This document shows, piece after piece, positions 59,628 to 64,000 of a stretch of DNA of 64,000 nt. The DNA lies in assembly GCA_030770545.1 (NCBI GenBank), contig CM061099.1:15507001-15571000 (forward strand), given 5' to 3'. Numbering within the stretch: the first letter of the stretch is position 1; the number at the start of each line of letters is the position of its first letter. The DNA is from Macropodus opercularis. Lineage: Eukaryota; Chordata; Actinopteri; Anabantiformes; Osphronemidae. Below the pieces are notes generated by a model. The model was not told the DNA's origin, did not search any database, and saw only the letters and a list, made by a program, of their open reading frames with translations. Both the position numbers and the translations under genes were made by a program.

Positions 59628-62600
59628 ATGGCAGGGTGGGGGCTCTCCGCCCCTTTCCCACTTCTCCTGCTCCTTCTTGTCCTGGTGGGAGTGATTCCTG
59701 TGGCCCAGGGCTCCAGGTACCTGTCTGGGTATCGCCTCAGGTCTCGTCTTCAGAGGGACCGCCACATCCGCAACATCAAACCCAACATCATCCTCATCCT
59801 CACGGATGATCAGGACATCGAACTGGGTAGGGCTTTTGCATCCATTAATAGTTTCCTGTGTGTGTTTGCTGTTTGTCTGTGTCTGTCTGTGTGTACTGTG
59901 CATCTGCCTCTCTCTGTTTGCATTGTCTCTATCTCCCAGGGGTGTAGATATGTTGTCAATGTGTTTCCAACAGAATCAGCGAGGGAAATTCAGCCTAATG
60001 CCGCCTCTTGGCACCATAACAACTGACCCACTCAAAGTCATGTGCTCCCTTTGCCAACTCCACCATTGCTGGCATGAAACGAGGGCAGCCTATGACTTCC
60101 ATTGTCCAAGTGCCAAACCCTGGCCATCTCCCTACCCGCTTAAGCCCTTTAGCAGCGTTTTGAACTGGAGTGGCTGCATAATGGTCTCTGTGACAGCCTT
60201 TGTCCTCCTGTGATTGCTAGTGAGAAGACTTCCATTGAAAAGCAGGAATTTATGGTCAAGCATCTGTTTCCCCAAACAGTCACCATCGGCCTGAAAGGCT
60301 TTTTGTACACAGGAATCAAATGGGTTACACTTCACCTAAAAGATTTATTTCCTCATTTACCTTTGCTCTCACCCACTTCTCCACATTCTCCTATATTTAG
60401 AATTTTCCCTCCTTACTTAACCTCTCGCTGCTGCTTTACATGCGTCGCATTCATGTCAACACGCGGCTTCTGTTCTTTCTAGGCTCAATGCAGGCCATGA
60501 ACAAAACTCGGCACATCATGGAGAAGGGCGGCACGCATTTCTCGAACGCCTTCTCGACGACACCCATGTGCTGCCCATCCCGCTCCTCCATACTGACAGG
60601 AAAGTATGTGCACAACCACCACACCTACACCAACAACGAGAACTGCTCCTCGCCCTCGTGGCAGGCCCACCATGAGCCACACACCTTTGCTGTGCACCTC
60701 AACAACTCTGGATACAGAACAGGTGAGTGCATCTTGGACTCAGCACATGGCAACGCTAAATGAAGATCCGGCTGCTCACCTGTTCCTCCTTCAGCTTTTT
60801 TTGGGAAATACCTGAACGAGTACAACGGCTCTTACGTGCCCCCCGGCTGGAAGGAATGGGTAGCGCTGGTAAAGAACTCACGCTTCTACAACTACACCCT
60901 CTGCAGAAACGGAGCGCGGGAGAAACACAGCAGCGACTACTCAAGGGTATTTACACCTGAGAACAATTCCTCACACCTTCAGGGAAAGCTTGGTTACAGA
61001 AGCATAAAAAGTCTCCTGGGCTTAAATACATAAAATTAAATACTCTTTCTCTCTCCCTGTCCATTTTCAAAGGACTACCTGACAGACATCATAACCAACG
61101 ACAGCGTCAACTACTTCCGTATGTCGAAGAGGATGTACCCTAACCGCCCGGTCATGATGGTCCTGAGCCACGTCGCCCCTCACGGTCCGGAGGACTCGGC
61201 CCCTCAGTACAGCGCCGCCTTCCCCAACGCGTCGCAGCACATGTACGAACATTAGTAAGCTTTAAGGTGGTAAGCTACAAGCTTGTAGCAGGACATGCCA
61301 GGATTAAAAAAATGTGCATGAGAAACCTCAGTTTGCACGTGACTCATCCGTTTATTTGACTTGCGAATGACACAAATTCCATAATCTGAGCTCTATCTTA
61401 TCTCCCTATGCCTGCAGTGTGCTCCTGGCATCCGAGCTGTCTCTGCACGCAGCCAGTGCTTCTTCCAGCTTATTTGACTCATGTGTTGGTTGCATTAGCG
61501 TTCCTACCACAATGGGCTTTGCTAATTTGTGCAATTGTGTCAGCATGATCAAAGAGAGGCATTAACGATATATGTTTAATGCATAGGTAGTGATTTAGGT
61601 GCGAGCTTGTCTGTCCTTTTATAGCTGCAACGACACTAATTGCCGTAATGCACAATGTCACATATTAACTACACCGATCCCAAGCAAACGCCCCAGACCA
61701 GCTCCAACATGTCTCCCACTCCAAACATAACCAGCCAAAACGTCCTCACAATAACGGTATCACGGATGCACACATATGCATATACAGCTCATACAACGTG
61801 AAAGCTTTTGTTTTGCTGATGGACTGTCTGGTGCTGCTGGCTAAAGGCAGACCAGCTATTGGACTCGAGAGACAGATCCAAGGCCAGTAATGAGACTGCA
61901 GTTGGTGCCCCCCTCACAGCCTCCTTGCTTCATCTAATCCCTCCAGTGTCATTAACCTGTGCTACCAAGGCTTCATACACTGAATATTCTGAAAATTCAG
62001 CCCTGGTGTCTTTGTACAAACTTTTAATTGCTCTTTCTCCATAAATTTGCAGTCCCTTGGGTGATGTTTTGTGGGAGCGAATTCACTGGCTATTTTTCTC
62101 ACTCCATCTCCCTCTGCCACTATCAGCCGGATGGAGAGAGTGAGAGAGACGGAGGTGGAGGCAGTAAAAGTTCGGCCCTGGTCTGGCCATAAACCTTCTC
62201 AACCTCTGCACCTTGAAGACGTGTCTCGACAGTATATTAGTGTTGCCACTGTGGACGAGGCTGAACTAGACATTAGCATTTCCTAAAAGGCAAATCAATC
62301 CACCTTAAACGTGAAATACATGTTCTTCTTGGATCTCATTAGCTATTTAACAGTGTTTATTCTGCAATAATTAAAGCTGCATAGTCCTTAAAGTTGAATA
62401 TTGATCAAACTCTGCTCATTGTGTTCAGGCCTATTGACTCCAGCTCTTTGCATATGCAGCTTATGTAACCTAATTAAGCATTCTGTAAACAGTTTTCTGG
62501 TTAATTTGGTGGGAAAAAAACCAGTACATTCAGGCAGACAATATTACTGTATGTAAAATGGTATTTTTGTAATGCAATTCTAAGCAATATGGTGTGGATG

Positions 62601-64000
62601 CTACAGATATAATATAATATATACGTGGGGAAACAAAACTGTGCAAAAGTTTATGAGGTATAATAAGAATTTTCCTTTGTTAGGAGGGAGTTTTCTATCC
62701 TTTAGCGTGATGGGGTTTTATTCTGCTTTTTTCAGAACTGCTAGCTACAACTATGCCCCCAACCCTGACAAACACTGGATCCTACGCTACACAGGACCTA
62801 TGAAACCGATCCACATGCAGTTTACTAACATGCTGCAGCGCAGAAGACTGCAGACCCTGCTCTCTGTGGATGACAGTGTGGAAAAGGTAGGCATGCGCAT
62901 AAACGTCGACAACATTCACATCATACGCACACAGACCGTACACACACACCCACACACACACACAGCCTCAAGCCCTGGGAGATCTGTGCTTGTTCTGACC
63001 GGGTCTCTGTAATATATTCACTGACACACTTGGTAAATTGCTCAATCCATTTTGCCTTGTAACTGGCACAAGAGAGTTGAGCCGTCAAAGATAAAATAGA
63101 ACTTTTCACACTGCGTAATGAATGACATCCTCTGTAGGTGTACAACGTGTTGGTGGAAACAGGGGAAGTGGACAACACCTACCTCATCTACACCTCAGAC
63201 CACGGGTACCATATTGGGCAGTTTGGTTTGGTCAAGGGCAAGTCAATGCCTTATGAGTTTGATATTCGCGTTCCCTTCTACGTACGAGGACCTAATGTAG
63301 AGCAAGGTGTCGTGTAAGTAATTCAGTTTTTCTGTTGGCCATTCAGTAATTAATTTATTGTAGATGTCTTCTGACTTTACACTGGTCATCTTGCAGTAAT
63401 TCTCACGTAGTGCTAAACATTGACTTGGCACCAACTATGCTGGACATGGCCGGTGTTGATATCCCTGCAGAAATGGATGGCAAGTCCATTCTCAAGCTGC
63501 TGGACACAGACCGGCCAGTCAATAGGTGACTACAGCCCTCAATAATTTTATTCAGAGACTTTCAGCATTTAGTAGAAAACTGAAAGGCATTAAAACACTG
63601 CAGATGGGAGGTAAATATATTCTGCACTGGCTTAGTCTCAATATACACATGTAGCATCAATTTCTTCACTGTACTCATAGCATTTAATAAATGTCCATGT
63701 GTTTAGTCAGTGCAAATATTATAGAGTAGGTTATGTAGATGTTTATATCTTTGCACTTATATTCCAGGTTTCAGCTGAGCAAGAAGGGTAAAACATGGAG
63801 AGATTCTTTCCTGGTGGAGAGAGGGTAGGTTTTATTGATTGACCTTTTGTTGGACATCTTCTCATTCAATTCAATTCTCATTTAGCTGGTTGAAAAACAT
63901 CCTTTTTTCCATGTTCTATCAGGAAACCGCCGCACAAGAGAGCGGATGGGAAGGAAATGGCACAAGAGGAGAACTTCCTGCCTAAATACCAACGGGTGAA
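59628..64000 (+). CDS. sulf2: Extracellular sulfatase Sulf-2, first nine coding exons (3' end off window)
   Basis: Secreted, cell-surface endosulfatase that removes 6-O-sulfate from heparan sulfate, altering Wnt, BMP, FGF and other ligand binding. Exons by frame and GT-AG sites: 59628-59826, 60483-60722, 60795-60946, 61073-61242, 62736-62886, 63138-63313, 63397-63525, 63768-63824, 63923-64000 (cut). Together about 450 residues; the family has about 870. Signal peptide is residues 1 to about 28 (leucine-rich core). Metal-binding TDDQD is at 59-63. The C-C-P-S-R sulfatase signature has the predicted formylglycine cysteine at about 96. DHGYHIGQ is at 325-332. Many N-glycosylation sites occur (NKT, NCS, NGS, NYT, NDS, NAS). 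TGPMKPIHM and DIPAEMDGKSILKLLD favour SULF2 over SULF1. The hydrophilic heparin-binding domain begins near the window edge. Fish can carry a and b copies, which cannot be told apart here. Confidence 0.95.
60567..60602 (+). other. sulf2: SULF2 sulfatase active-site signature
   Basis: Within coding exon 2 the frame reads TPMCCPSRSSILTGK. The first cysteine of C-x-P-S-R is the residue that formylglycine-generating enzyme oxidises in sulfatases. All motif residues are intact, so the enzyme should be active. Confidence 0.93.
61243..62735 (+). other. sulf2: Largest SULF2 intron in the window (1.5 kb)
   Basis: Starts with GTACGA and ends with a T-rich tract and CAG. The exon join restores the QH(I/M)TxSYNYAPNP family sequence. 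It holds no second gene. Pieces near 61590-61660 and 61830-61980 are unique and repeat-free. Confidence 0.85.
62939..62966. repeat. CA-rich repeat in SULF2 intron
   Basis: Interrupted CA run shortly after the donor of coding exon 5. Confidence 0.85.

Noticed and set aside
59628..64000. Assignment to SULF1
   Set aside because: TGPMKPIHM and IPAEMDGKSILKLLD read as SULF2; SULF1 differs at these places.
1..64000. CRISPR array, phage, plasmid, endogenous virus or toxin genes
   Set aside because: Looked for regularly spaced repeats, integrase or capsid-like frames and found none; the window is ordinary vertebrate nuclear DNA.

Overview
The window is nuclear DNA from a vertebrate, almost certainly a teleost fish. 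The genes are split by GT-AG introns, the proteins read as vertebrate families, and the noncoding DNA is full of CA/GT microsatellites and poly-G/C runs. There is also a decayed Tc1-like transposon of a common fish type. The very short NCOA3 introns (about 85-230 bp) suggest a compact, percomorph-like genome; that last point is inference. No bacterial, viral or toxin gene was seen.

Layout. (1) Positions 1-4615 (+) carry the 3' two thirds of NCOA3 (SRC-3/AIB1): thirteen coding segments ending in the family-typical C-terminus, then a 3' UTR of about 2 kb. (2) 9313-9911 (-) is a complete two-exon ID1 gene, convergent with NCOA3. It has a TATA/CCAAT promoter near 10.05-10.17 kb. A cluster of BMP-Smad and CRE-like motifs lies at 10.83-10.92 kb, and a second BMP-type bipartite motif lies downstream at 7.57 kb. 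(3) From about 11.2 to 59.5 kb there are no recognisable protein-coding genes: 48 kb of microsatellites, a few repeat fossils and several unique, non-repetitive stretches that look like candidate regulatory DNA. (4) From 59628 (+) to the window end are the first nine coding exons of SULF2, an extracellular heparan-sulfate 6-O-endosulfatase, covering the signal peptide and most of the catalytic domain.

How the genes relate. NCOA3 is a nuclear-receptor coactivator, ID1 a BMP-induced inhibitor of bHLH factors, and SULF2 an extracellular editor of heparan sulfate that tunes Wnt, BMP and FGF signalling. They are neighbours rather than an operon. In human, NCOA3 and SULF2 are adjacent on 20q13 but tail to tail, and ID1 lies many megabases away on the same arm. 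Here NCOA3 and SULF2 point the same way with ID1 between them, so the block is ancient but rearranged. The long gene-free interval upstream of SULF2 is the natural place to look for enhancers of ID1 and SULF2.

Exon boundaries were set by hand from reading frame, splice sites and remembered family sequence, not by alignment. I found no convincing previously undescribed system; the most interesting signals are regulatory.
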